Notes under the pieces: generated by a model
Database searches by the model: none
What the model was told of the DNA's origin: nothing
Seen by the model: the letters and a program-made list of their open reading frames with translations, nothing else
Source of the DNA: Cryptomeria japonica
Lineage: Eukaryota > Streptophyta > Pinopsida > Cupressales > Cupressaceae
Reading direction: 5' to 3'
Length of the DNA stretch: 64,000 nucleotides
Assembly: GCF_030272615.1 (NCBI RefSeq)
Contig: NC_081414.1
Coordinates: 311,938,164-312,002,163, forward strand
Translations under genes and position numbers: made by a program
In this document: positions 33,775 through 45,799 of the stretch, piece after piece
Numbering within the stretch: position 1 is the first letter of the stretch
How the letters are laid out: every line of letters begins with the position of its first letter

Positions 33775-36722
33775 TGTAGACCTTTCCACCTACTAATCCC
33801 CTTGAAAATCCCAAATTTTTTACCAAAGTTCACTATTCATGATAAAATTTTGGTGTTTGCAGAGTCTTAGGTGAGAAAAGTTTGAAGAAATGTCAGAAGT
33901 TTAGGCCAAAGTCATTTTTTTCTCATAGAATCATGTGTTTTTAGTTTAAAGGGATGAGTCTTCCTCATTGGGTGCCACCATGCTTCAAGAAAAAAAATCA
34001 AAGACCCCCTTCACAAGCATGAACAAAGGAGTGCATCATTAAATCTATGTGTTTAACAATAATGTGGACAAAGAAAGTGAAAAAGAAACAAGGCATAAGC
34101 CAAATGCAAACTAGGCCTCAATATGATCAAATTCACCCCATTATCCAACCAAAGTTCATGCCTAACTTAAGTTCAAAGTTTTCCCAAGAGAAAATTTTGG
34201 CATTAGCAGAACTTTCAACTTGCTAACCCAAAGAAAAATACTGAAGTTGGTCAATGTTAGAATTTTTTTTGGCATTTTCAGGCCTTTCTGTTTGCTAATC
34301 CCTTTGCTAATCTCAAAAAATACACAGAAGTTCCTCCAAGACAAAGATTTTGATGTTTTCTAAACTTTTGGTCTTCAAATCCCATAGGAAATGTTAAACT
34401 TTATAACAAGTTTTGTGCAAATCATTCAAACTTTGGTGTTTAATGGGGTGAAAGTAAGCCTTTGTTTCTAATGGCCCTTCCTATGCTGAGGTAAATGCTT
34501 GAATTCATCATTGAGTATTAGGATTTAGAGATGTCCTTAGTGATCCTTAAAATGTCAAGTCTTCTTTCCCAAGGTTGTCACAGAATTGGGTTTGCAATCA
34601 CAATGGTGATATTGGGAGGCATCAAAGGCCTTTCCTAGACCAACCAAAGACTAGTGTTGATGGGGACTTGAAATTAAGAAAATTCTTCACCCTCCAAGGT
34701 GTCCATCTCAAGATCATGTAGTAAATCACTTCCTCAAGGCCAAATGACCCTAGTGGATGCAAGGGCAGAGTGATGCTCAAATCATTCAGGGGATGAGTAA
34801 GAACTAAGGTGAAGGGCATAGTAAAAGAGTGATGATGAGAATGACTAGCTAGTGAAATGACAATTAATATTAGACCTGTATATTCATGTAGGTTGGAGGA
34901 TTCATAGGAGGCCATGTAGAGATACTTGGGATAAAGCACTATCATCTAGAGCATCGATTGTGCTGGAGGATTCCCAGGATAAGGCCAAAGAGAGAATACC
35001 ATGCCAACACCTTGAAGATGTCAAGAAGCAGACCTAAGGACAAAGTAAGAGGGTTCAAATGAGAAAGGACCCCTACCACTACCACCTCCAATAAGTTGAA
35101 ACCCAAGGTACGAGATTGAAGGAAGGTGCTTACATAGAATGCTATAGGACATGTAAAAACAGAGAATGAACAATTGGAAATAACAGAAAGTAAATAAATT
35201 GTAAAAGTAATTGCTTTATTGTAAAATGACTACTTGTGGGCCCAATTTAATGCAATACAAAAGGGGGCTAGAAGTTATTTATTTCCTAGCTACCAGATTC
35301 ACCTTTTTGTGCCCCGAGCCCAATGAAATTTTTTCTTCTAGTGAGATTAATTGAAAACAGTTGCAGGTAGCTAAAAACGTGGTTGATGGTTGTTGAGATC
35401 ATTAACTAGAAAGCTATCAAAGCTTCTAGAAGGCAAATTAGGGCCATTAGATGGATGAAATCCTAGCCATTGATTCAAAATGTCAAGTATATAAAAGGCC
35501 AACATCTCTCTCATTGTAAAGGGGTTAGAAGGTTAGAGTTAAAAAGTTAGGCAACTACAATTTTAGAAGTAGCAGTAGTTAGAGGTAGAATAGAGTAGGA
35601 TTGATAGAAATAAATTTTTGTAATGGCGATTGGAGCATATGAATAAAGCATTGAAATATGGTATTTTTCCATTTATCATAACTTGTTTGCATGCTTTCTC
35701 TCCATATAGCTAGTTAAAGTTCAATGATCTTAATGGTGAAGTGTGAGGGTATTTGATTTGATTTCAGGTTCATACCATTGGAGGCTTCTTTATTCTAAGT
35801 CTTTGTATATGGTTAGTATGAGCCTATTGTTTCTCTTAGTTCAATTGTGAATGTTTGTTTTGGATTACACCAGAATTGGGTATCCAGATGAATGCTCATG
35901 GTCTGAAAATATTTTACTTCCCCTTGGAGCTTGCACTATTCTTGTAGAGTTGTGAGTTTATCTTTGGTGAGCATGAACTAATTTATTCGAAGTTTGTCTT
36001 CCTACAACACCAACCATTACTGTAATTACCCTTAGGATCTCTAAACCCTAATCCTTTTGTTACTTATTTTCCTGACTTTAAGAATCAAAGCATCACTAGA
36101 TAGCCATACTAGATGTAAGATAACTTGTGAAATGCATAAGTCCCCTCGTGTTCACTAGCAATACACATCAACCGTTGAGTTATCCTTAGCAAGTCAAGAC
36201 CTAACAGTTGGAACCTTGAGGTTATCGAGTCCCCCCCACCTTGCATGAGGAATAGCACCTATTGGAATAGTATAGTCCTCACAAAAACTATAGAAACTCC
36301 CAAGGCCCTCCCTCCCAATTAAACAATTGATTCATTGGGGTTCTAGCCAACCCCTTACCGAGTTATGACACTTTTGGAACCCTAGGGTGGGAGTTTAGTT
36401 AGACCTTATGGGTGGGAGGGAATCATAGGGTTCATTACCCATACTACCCTTAGAATATTAGCCCCCCCCCCACACACACACACTAAAATAGCCGAACTAC
36501 TATATTGGGGGGGGCAAGAGGGGGGTAAACAATTCTTGAGTCCCCCACACATGCATGAACACCCTATAGAGAAGCAATAGCCCAATCGAATAGGTTGGGG
36601 TTAATTAATCAATCCAAACAACATTATGTATTTCCTTATTCAAGAGAGAATAGGATACAATTGACATTCTATTTTGTGTTGAACGAAAGTGCAACAACAG
36701 GTGCTTATTTTAACTATCAACA
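33662..36722 (+). repeat. Left long repeat (LTR) of element D
   Basis: Begins TGTTGTGCTC and contains a (GA)n tract at 33728-33770. It holds ~590 bp (about 36055-36640) that the right copy lacks, including C-runs near 36462 and G-runs near 36507. The inner end, placed at a CA before AAATTCGCAC, is approximate. Confidence 0.65.
33728..33770 (+). repeat. (GA)n microsatellite
   Basis: Uninterrupted GA dinucleotides near the start of the left LTR of element D. The right LTR has only a short GA run at the same place (39000-39015), so the tract changed length after insertion. Confidence 0.95.
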
Positions 36723-38932
36723 AAATTCGCACTAGAAGGAGGGCTTAGGATTTTGTAGTAAGATGAGTCTATTATGCCCTTTTGAATACTATATCTGAGA
36801 TATTTTAGATCTCTATTATATTGAAAAATCCCAAAAAATTAAAAGACCAAAAAATGCCTAAAAAAGCAAAAAATTGGAAAATAAAAAATAAAAAATTGAG
36901 TTGAGATGTGTGAGTAGCCACTTCATAGAGATAGCCCTCAGGCTAACATTTCTCAACTTCATGAGAGATTGGGTGCATAGTTGTATCCTAGGCAGTTATT
37001 TGAATTTGCATCTGAAGGGCACTACAAGATCCACGACACAGTTGAACATGATGAGCTGAACTGGTTGACTTTTTTTGTCAAGAGTGGAGGTAGCGTTGCA
37101 GAGAAAGATCTTTTTCTAGGATATTCCCAAATAAGAGGTGTTCATACAAATAGATAGTCCCAACCCTCCATCATGCATTGATTATTTTACCCAATTTAGG
37201 GGTCTGATTGAGAACCAGTTTGGTCTCAATGAAGAGATGTGCTTGGAAAGCATGTTGTTGCCTTAGTGGTGTAGAAATCATCACACTCCTCATCCTGAGT
37301 TTTCTTGTTCACTATGTTTGGAGGTAGTTAATCAAGTCAGATACTAGTTGGGACTGTCAGAATCACCAAATAAATGCATTACAAATAAATTATGGAGCAC
37401 ATACCTCGTTGTTGACAAGTACAAAAGAATGCAATACCATTGCAACGCCACACTCTCTCAGGATGAAAAAGAGGATTAAATAGTTGTTGGCCAAGATGAA
37501 TCCACCAATTAGAGTATGACAATGGATTGCCTTGTGGGTCTTGCACCTAAGAAGGAAAATTTTGAAAAGAGTGATCAAGAGTGTAGTGGAATAACCAATG
37601 GCAAAAGAACAGTTTGTGAAAGCCCCACAAATGGAGGATGCATTCCAGTTTCTCATTGGTGATGTTGTTGAGGATCAAGCTATCAAAAGAGTCCTTGGTA
37701 TTTGAGGATATGCTGAAAGAAACACATAAGGTTGCATGGTTTATACAACATGAAGATATACTGATAGGCATGATACCCCATGTTCCTGAGTTTGACTTCA
37801 GGATTGATTTTTAGCTTGTACAACCTACTATTGAATTGGATGTTGATTTGCACACGCCATACAAAGACAAGTTAGCCAAACTTACGACTGTGCCCTTTTC
37901 CCTATTATTATTGTATGTGCTAAGAAGTCATCCTGGTTCAGGGATTCATGCGAATAGTTTGCATTTTGTACTATTAGTCTCTCATCGTACATAGTTAGTT
38001 TAGTTTTCTTTTTCCATTTTAGAGTAGTTTTCTTTTCTGTTCCTAGCTTAGATTTCTTGTTTTCCACTTTAGGCTAGGTTTGTTGTGTTTACTTTAGTGT
38101 AGGTTTAATTTTGAAGGGGTTGTCTCTTCGTCATTTTGCAAGGGTATGTATGCTTTGCCCAACTTTGGTGTATGAAGTTAGGATGTATTTCAATTTGTTT
38201 CTTGGATGTCGACTTTGGTAGAGTACTTAATTGATGGTTGCCCAGTAGTCAAATCATTTGGTTTAAAGCTTATTCATTTTAAAAATTTCGTTGCTTCTTG
38301 TGTCCTTTCACCAACATTGCGATCATTGCACATCTTATGCTTAATCTTACTTAAGCATGATGTTTTGTCAAAGGGAAGTCATTACAAGTGATAAATTTGA
38401 AGCTCTACTTCAGCGACCACTACACACTCAAACCCATGTAGGCTTCATTGCTTGTAGGCCAAAATAAATGTGAAAATGAAAAGGAAAATAGAAAAATCAA
38501 AAGAAAGAAAAAAAATAGAAATATCAAAATTCTTAGCTTTGGGAGTGTGGATACCTCTATCAGTACTCAAAAAGAAAATTTACCAGAAATAGAGCTATCT
38601 CTATGAGCTTATGGGCGATAACCTCATCGAGGCTATGAACGCTTGTTGATAGCGAAGCAATATCTGGGTTGCTTTTGGAGTTAGATTTGTCCTATGTAGC
38701 TTACCATAATTGAACAATGTTGTCTCAATTTTCTTTAAGTTGGAATGAACTTCACTGCACACACTTGACTCCCAAGATCAGTGACTTGACTCAGTTTGTA
38801 ACCTCATTTTTACCTTGAATCTGTCTTTTTGTTATTTGGTTTGGTATGTGGGGAGTTAATAAGAGATTTTGGGTTTGATCTTAATAGTCATCCTTGGAAT
38901 GTTTAGGAACATTTCCTAGCCAAGTCGACATT
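36723..38932 (+). pseudogene. Interior of element D with coding relic
   Basis: Between 36960 and 37760 plus-strand frames give protein-like stretches such as IDYFTQFRGLIENQFGL and NEEMCLESMLLP, broken by many stops. They resemble no domain I know. The rest (37760-38932) is non-coding. Confidence 0.35.
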
Positions 38933-41566
38933 TGTTGTGATGTGCCCCACATTCCCCATCTCTAACAAGGACCCCCATTGTTTTGATATGTTATCCACGT
39001 GAGAGAGAGAGAGAGCTTTGGGACATGTGCATCAAAATCAGACCTTTCTGTTTCCTTATCCCATTAAAAGGGGGTCGAGCTTTGGGCTGAAATGCTTGAT
39101 TGTCTTGCAAAATTTTGCTAAAAAGCATGTGCCAAATTGCTTGGCAAGGGGCCTAGGAAAGAACCTAAGTTTGGGGTTAAAAATTGAAGGGAATTCAGAG
39201 TTTTGTTTGAAGAAGTTTAGATTATTTGGCATTTACAAACCTTTCCGCCTACTAATCCCCTTGAAAAGCCCAAAATTTTCACCGAAGTTCATTATTCATG
39301 ACAAGACTTCGGTGTTTGTAGAGTCTTAGGTGAGAACAGTCTGAAGTTTGGGCTAAAGTCATGTTTTTCTCCAAGAATCATGCCTTTGTAGTTTAAAAGG
39401 ATGAATCAAGCAAAAGACATCAAAGACCCCCCTCGCAAGTATGAACAAAGGTTTGAACCATTAAATCTATGAGTTTGCGAAGAATGTGGATTGAGGAAAT
39501 GAAAAAGAAACAAGGCATAAGCCAAATGCACACCAGGCCTCAATAAGATCATCTTCTTCCCATTAGCCAACCAAAGTTCATGCCTAACTTAAGGAAAGTT
39601 TGGAGGTTTCCCTAGAGAAAAGTTCAGCATTAACAAAAATTCCAACTTGCTAACCCCAAGATAAATACCAAAGTTGGTCAATGTTTGAAAAAAAATCAAT
39701 ATTTGCATGCCTTTATGCCTGCTAATCCCAAAAAATACATCGAAGTTCCTCCAAGACATAAAGATTTTGATGTTTTCTGAACTTCTGGTCTTCAAATTCC
39801 ATAGGAAATACTGAACTTTTTGACAAGTTTTGTGCATATCATTCAAACTTCGGTGTTTAGGGGGGTGAGAGTAAGCCTTTGTTTCTAATGGCCCTTCCTA
39901 TGCCAAGGAAAAGGCTTGACTTACTCATTGAGTATTAGGATTTAGTGATGTCCTAAGTGATCCTTAGAATGTCAAGTCTTCTTTCCCAAGGTTGTCCCGA
40001 AATTGGGTTTGAAATCACAAAGGTGATATTGGGAGGCATCAAAGGCCTTTCCTCGACCAACCAAAGTCTAGTGTTGATGGAGACTTGAAATTAGGAAAAG
40101 CCTTCGCCCTCCAAAGTGTTCATCCCAAGCTCATATAGTCCATCTCTTCCTCAAGGCCAAAGGACCCTAGTGGATGCAAGAGCAGAGTGATGCTCAAATC
40201 CTTCGAGGGATGAGTAAGAACTAAGGTGAAGCGCATAGGGAAAGTGTGATGATGATAATTACTAGCTAATGAAATGATGATTGATCTTAGACCCGTGTAT
40301 TCATGCAGGGTGGAGGACTCATAAGAGGCTATGTGAAGATACTTGGGATAGAGCACTACCATCTAGAGCACTGATTGAGCCAGAGGATTCCCAAGATAAG
40401 GCCAGAGAGAGAATGTCATGCCAGCACCCTGAAGATGTCAGTGAGTAGACCCAAGGAAAAAGCAAGAGGGTTTAGACGAGTAAGGACCCCTACCATCACC
40501 GACAATAAGTTGAAAGCCAAGATACAAGATTGAAGGCAAATGCTTACATAGAATGATACATGACATGCAAAAATAGAGAATGAACAACTAGAAATAACAA
40601 AAAGGAAATTTATTGTAAAAGTAATTGCTTTATTGTAAAATGACTACTTGTGGGCCCAATTTAATGTAATCCAAAAGGAGGCCACAAGTTAGTTATTTCC
40701 CAGCTACCAGATTCACCTTTTTGTGCCTCGAGCCCAATGAAATTTTGTCTTCTAGCGAGATTAATTGAAAACAGGTTCAGGTAACTAAAAAGGTGGTTGA
40801 TGGTTGTTGAGATCATTAACTAGATAGTTGTCAAAGCTTCTAGAGGGCGAACCAAGGCCATTAGATGGATGAAATCCTGACCATTGATTTAGAATGTAAA
40901 GTCTATAAAAGGCCAATGCCTCTCTCATTGTAAAGGGGTTAGAAGGTTAGAATTATGGTAGTTAGACACTAGAATTTTAGAAGGAGTAGTAGTTAGAGGT
41001 AGAATAGAGTAGGATTGTTGAAAATAAATTATTGTAATGATAGTTGGAGTAGATGAATAAAGCATTAAAATATGGTGTTTTGCCATTTGTCCTAACTTGT
41101 TTACATGGTTTCTCTCCATTTAGCTAGCTAAATTTCAATGATCTTAATTGTGAAGTTTGAGGGTATTTGATTTAATTTCAGGTTCATACCATCAGAGACT
41201 TGCTGATTGTCAGTCTTTGTGTATGGTTAGTCTAAGCCTATTGTTGCTCTTAGTTCAATTGTGAATGTTTGTTTTTGGATTGCGCAAAAATTGGCTATCC
41301 AAATGAATGTTCATGGTCTAAAAATCTTTTACTTCCCCTTAGAGCTTGCAATATTCTTGTAGAGTTGTGAGTTCATATTTGCCTAAGCAAGAACTAGTTT
41401 ATTTGAAATTTGTCCACCTACAACACCAATCGTTACAGTCATTATCCTTAGTATCTCTAAACACTAATCCTTATTCAAGAGAGAATAGGATACACTCGAC
41501 ATTATATTATGTGTTGAAATGAAAGCGCAATAGTAGGTGCTTGTTTTCACCATCAAAATAATCTTT
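38933..41566 (+). repeat. Right long repeat (LTR) of element D
   Basis: Begins TGTTGTGATGTGCCCCAC and parallels the left repeat through TATA and AATAAA to about 41555. An extra AAATAATCTTT precedes the flank. It lacks ~590 bp present in the left copy. Confidence 0.65.
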
Positions 41567-42075
41567 CTTACCTCACATACTAAAAACATTCTTAGAAATT
41601 TGTATCTAAGATTAAATGTCCTAGTTTGAGTACCTATATCGCACCCCTTTACCTTTAGATAAAGGTATGTATGCCTCATTTGTAGCATAGTTAGGTGCCT
41701 CCCACAAGGAGTATGGGGTAGTCCCATATTGCTATAAGTCATCCACCCGCCCAACATTATAAACTAAAAAAAAAATCTTTTTTTCCTTCTTTTTAGGATG
41801 AGATTGGGGTCCCATTGGGCACCTTGGGGCCAAAAAGATGTTTAACCAATAAAAAAAATAAAAAAATTAAGTAGAATAAAATAAAAATAGTAGTTAGTAG
41901 TTACTCGTCTTGTCAAAATGGTACGTAATCAAGACTTGGGGATGTTACCAGGAGTACATAAAATTTTGAGAAATCTTGGCAAGAATTAGTGGGCGAGCAT
42001 TTCCAGCAGCTGGAAATATTGCAGGAAGAGTGAGGTGAAGTGCAGACGAGTTGAAGAACCAGAAAAAATTACAGC
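41567..42075 (+). promoter_or_regulatory. Promoter and 5' region of B3 gene 1
   Basis: Resumes the duplicated host segment after element D and matches 59575-59790 and 60700-60972. The TATA position reads CATAAAAT (41957-41964) where copy 2 has a proper TATAAAT. A single module at about 41967-42035 contains TTTCCAGCAGCTGGAAATATTGC, which includes the palindrome CAGCTG. Copy 2 has two such modules. Confidence 0.6.
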
Positions 42076-43464
42076 ATGTCCGGGGGCAGAGAATTTCAAG
42101 CTGATGAGCCAGAATTCCTTTTCTGCAAACACATAAACGGTTCGGAGTTGAGTAAGCGTATTTGTAAAATTCCAGAATATTTGGCATTGACTCATTTCCC
42201 TGCGTTTGAAACTGAGAGGATTAGAGCCAAGGAAGTTGTATTTCTGGATGAAAGAATGAATGCATGGCGTTTCACATACACACGTAGATTGTGTCGGAAT
42301 GGTTCCACAAGTTACACCCTGAGAGGAGGATGGCAGCAAGTATTTGAAGATAAGGAAGTAAAATCTAAAGATTGTGTCTGTTTCTTTCGATTTAAGCAGA
42401 GCCACATCTTTATTTTCATTAGGCAGACAACTGATAAAACTTTCGAGCTGCTTGAGTCCAAATCACGGAGGCTTATTTTACTTCACCCCAATCAAGTGAA
42501 TTCAGCGAAACTCTTGGCCTCCAGAGTTTCAAAAGCCAAAGAGCGGTTTGCAATGGAATATATTGCTTGCATTTATGGGATGTTTGAAGCAGGAGCTTCA
42601 CAAATTCAACAAGAAGCTGCAAGTTCCACGGCTTCCCCAACTCTTTCTTTGCAAGATTTTGAAGCCATCTATCGGATTTTAAAAGAAAGAGCAGAATATA
42701 ATGCGGGTCCAACAGAGTTTGAGGAATACCATTTACCACCTCGCATTCCAAGAAATTTTTCTGGGCAAGATTTTTACAGAACTTACAGTATGATGGAAGA
42801 AAGAAGAAAACCTCGGCTAAATCGAGCGGGATCTGCAACCTCCATGGCCCTACAAATTCCACACCCCACTTCAATAAACTCTTCTGAGCATTTGGCCCCA
42901 CAAATTTCATGCCCCACTTCAACAAGCTCTTCTGGGCATCTCTCCCAAAGCAATTTTCAGTTAAGTCGAATACAAACTCAAGCAATGGGTGAACCAAGTT
43001 TTCCCGCCTACCCAGTTTCATATAATCAAAGTTCAACAAATCATTCTGGGCGTGTTTCCCAATTACGTCCAAGTCCATATATCCAAATTCCAAGAAATCA
43101 TTTTGGGTATGACCCTCAGATGTTTCAATCAACAGGAGCACAAATTCAAGTGAGTGCACCAAGTTTCTTGGCCTCCCAAAATCAGTATCAAACTCCAAGA
43201 AGTTTTTCTGGGCAATTATCAGGAGCACAAACTCAAGTAGGTGCACCAAGTTTGATGGCCTCACAGATTCAACATGGCACTTTATCAAGTAGTTCTGGAC
43301 AATTTTATCTTCCCAGTTATGGGATGGTTCAAGAAAGAGGAGCACCCAATCAAGAAGCTGCTAAAACTTGCTATGTAACAATAGGAACACAAATTCAAGC
43401 ACAACAAGAGGATCATGGTGGAAGTGGCGACCCACATGGAGAAGGAGGAACTGCAGAGGAATGA
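42076..43464 (+). CDS. B3-domain DNA-binding protein, copy 1 (intact, 462 aa)
   Basis: A single uninterrupted frame from ATG 42076 to TGA 43464. The start is supported by the matching ATG in copy 2. Residues ~13-117 form a plant-specific B3 DNA-binding domain: FLFCKHINGSELS, KIPEYLALTHFP, VVFLDERMNAWRFTY, YTLRGGWQQVFEDKEVK and CVCFFRF...IFIFIRQ follow the order of B3 strands seen in the RAV and ARF families. Residues ~145-210 are partly helical. The remainder is Gln/Ser/Pro-rich and probably disordered, with two ~29-residue repeats beginning GAQIQV and GAQTQV. No PB1, AP2 or repression motif is visible. It probably acts in the nucleus as a sequence-specific transcription regulator (inferred from the family). 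Closest family is not certain; it may be a lineage-specific B3 group. No intron is needed. Confidence 0.85.
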   Translation: MSGGREFQADEPEFLFCKHINGSELSKRICKIPEYLALTHFPAFETERIRAKEVVFLDERMNAWRFTYTRRLCRNGSTSYTLRGGWQQVFEDKEVKSKDCVCFFRFKQSHIFIFIRQTTDKTFELLESKSRRLILLHPNQVNSAKLLASRVSKAKERFAMEYIACIYGMFEAGASQIQQEAASSTASPTLSLQDFEAIYRILKERAEYNAGPTEFEEYHLPPRIPRNFSGQDFYRTYSMMEERRKPRLNRAGSATSMALQIPHPTSINSSEHLAPQISCPTSTSSSGHLSQSNFQLSRIQTQAMGEPSFPAYPVSYNQSSTNHSGRVSQLRPSPYIQIPRNHFGYDPQMFQSTGAQIQVSAPSFLASQNQYQTPRSFSGQLSGAQTQVGAPSLMASQIQHGTLSSSSGQFYLPSYGMVQERGAPNQEAAKTCYVTIGTQIQAQQEDHGGSGDPHGEGGTAEE

Positions 43465-45799
43465 AACGCCATTGCCTAAAAAATCACATCACAGATTACT
43501 TGAGGATATCTCTCTTTCTCTCTCTTTGAATTATCAAGCTGGTAATCAATAATCAGGCATGTTTAATGTTTCAAGATGAGCTCCAGGTTATGTTTCATTC
43601 ATGGGTGATTCTTATATGGAACCTATGTTGTGTCCAGATTGATCATTGTCAGCATTTATTTCGTAACTGTGAATTCTTTTCCCCTCAAGTGGCACTCAAG
43701 ATCATTGATCAAACAGAGAGGTTATTTGTGTCATTGTAGTTTCCTATGCAGAGCTTTGTAAGGCTTGTTGAATATTGTTTCTGGTCTTGCCATTAAAAGA
43801 GAGTTACTAGCATCATAAGCTTCAAAGCAATCCTAGAAACAAGACAAAAAGAGACAAAGCAATTATAGAAAGGACTTATGGGTTTTGAACTTGTTTAAAT
43901 ATAGTTCAGGAAGCCACCACTGTTAAGATTTGGCTTTACAATTTGTCCCCTTCTTATAGGTGATCCTGTCTATTTGGCTCAGTATATCTACTGTGGTGGT
44001 ATCTATAATCACACTGGATTCTTTTGGGTATTATAATCGTTTTCTTGATAAAACTTCTCACCAATCAAGTTAAATGCCTGAAATTTTTCATCAATCAAGT
44101 TAAATGTATGAAGTTTCCACAGTTCATGACAATTTAGTTCACCAATCAAGATAAATCGAAAACGTTAATGAAAAAATCTAACACTGCCAGATCCAAATCA
44201 TCAAACTAAACCAATCAAATTGAAAAATTAAAAAATTTAAAAGATTTCTTGTATTTCTTCCTTCTTGATGTATGATTGATAACAGTGATAATGTAACTCC
44301 TCTTTTACATAATGTGAATGTAGACTATTGGTGCTCTTCAGTCGTGGAAAACTTTAGTCATGGTTCAAGCTTAGTTAAAGTAATATTAACATTTTTTTGG
44401 AGTTTGCCTCACAAAATGATCTTTTTTTTGCAAGTCTCTTATGCCTGCATTGACAGAGTAGATTCTTTGGGAGCAGAGAGAGTAGAAGGAAATTTTATTG
44501 TTGATAAGGATAGCAGGCAATTTTTTTTTGGAGAAATCTGACTTTCTAATTAATGTAGTAGGAGAATATGTTGTCATTCTAGTTGAAGAATGTGTGTTTT
44601 TTTCAAGTATTTATGTGGCTAATTGATTATTCAGTTTTTTATACTGCACTTTTTTTGTGATTGTTCAAATATTTTAGTTTAGTTTAAATTGCTTAACAAT
44701 TCTACAACTAAATGTAAATACTAAATGATCTTTGGAGAGTCATATTTTGAAAAGCATGAGATATAATGTTAAAATGTTGAAAAAGGACTACAAATAGGTA
44801 GAAACATCTGATATTGTATGCAAATAAAATGTAGATATATGGGTTTGACAAAATTGTCATCAATCTCCATTTACTTTTCCCTAAGATTTGGTCAATCTTA
44901 ATGATGTTCTTGATCGAGAAATTTGACTTTCCAATTACTATATGCAAGAGAATTTTGACTTTCTAGTTACTATATAGGGAGAGATTTGACTTTCCAATTA
45001 ATATATTTGTCTGGTAACTTCTTGGATTCTCTTTCATTTCAATGTAATGTTACTCTTTTTATCCATTTCAGTAAAAAAATTATATGTTATTTATTTATAG
45101 TTCTTTTAGGTTTAATTCTACAATAGAGGGAGATTAAAATCTTCATATGAGATTAAAAATTTTATATTATATATAATGTTTATTTTTCATATAAGAAATA
45201 TATAAGTTGATTGATGGTGTGATCATGTATAGTTGTGATGGTCAAATTTATATATCTATGTTAATTTTTATTTGGTTTTGTGATTATTTTAAGAGAGTAT
45301 TTAAATACAATCACATATCAATAAATGATATAATCATGTATACAATTTGGCTTAATCCCCAACTTTTACTCATCCTCATTTACACATATTTCTACATACC
45401 CAACCATAATTTATCCATTTTCTCATACATTGTATACACCTGGTATTTATTTCATCTTTTATGTCTAGACGTTCTTTGTTTCCATAGATATTGCTATCCA
45501 ATTGTCTTTCTCTTTTAATGAAAAAAAGATAAATATATTGATTTTTAAATTTAATAAACAAAAACATAAAATATTTCCAAACAACAATTATTGTTATTAA
45601 AGCTCATAGAGAAAAATCCGAGGAATTTAAATACTACAAACCCACCACCGCAAGAACTCAAAGGAATTCACAAAATTAGAAAGGCTTAGTCAACCAAATT
45701 AAAACATAAACCATCAACCCAAATCATTTTGAAGGAGTTTTAAAAGTTGAAGAGATTGATATGAAGATAGGGATCTCTTTTCCACAACATCCTAGTTAC
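43465..45799. other. Downstream region of B3 gene 1
   Basis: The first few hundred bases are the likely 3' UTR. Further on, a short motif GA(A/G)ATTTGACTTTC(C/T)A(A/G)TTA recurs near 44525, 44916, 44950 and 44980 as diverged dispersed copies. No other gene is visible; frames are short and low in complexity. Confidence 0.5.

Larger units (their letters stand above)
33662..41566 (+). mobile_element. Element D: non-autonomous element with very long LTRs
   Basis: Two direct repeats start with TGTTGTG(C/A)TNTNCCCCAC at 33662 and 38933 and run about 2.6-3.1 kb each, with roughly one difference in ten. They flank a ~2.2-kb interior. The undivided duplicate at 59570-59580 acts as an empty site: flanking CTTAT (33657-33661) and CTTAC (41567-41571) fit a target duplication. 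Plus orientation follows from TATA boxes (TATATAAAA 35488-35496; CTATAAAA 40903-40910), each followed about 150 bp later by AATAAA (35642 and 41056). No pol motif and no canonical PBS or PPT were found, and the right end lacks a clean CA. I call it a LARD-like element with uncertain inner edges. Confidence 0.7.

Noticed and set aside
33576-33833. Minus-strand frame with a Ser-Leu repeat
   Set aside because: The repeat is the (GA)n microsatellite read in frame.
36462-36520. C-run and G-run block near element D read as a possible G-quadruplex regulator
   Set aside because: The runs are adjacent to CA repeats and absent from the other LTR; more likely slippage-prone low-complexity sequence.
42473-43345. 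290-codon minus-strand open frame opposite B3 gene 1
   Set aside because: It lies entirely antisense to a B3 coding region supported by its paralogue, and no protein feature was recognised.
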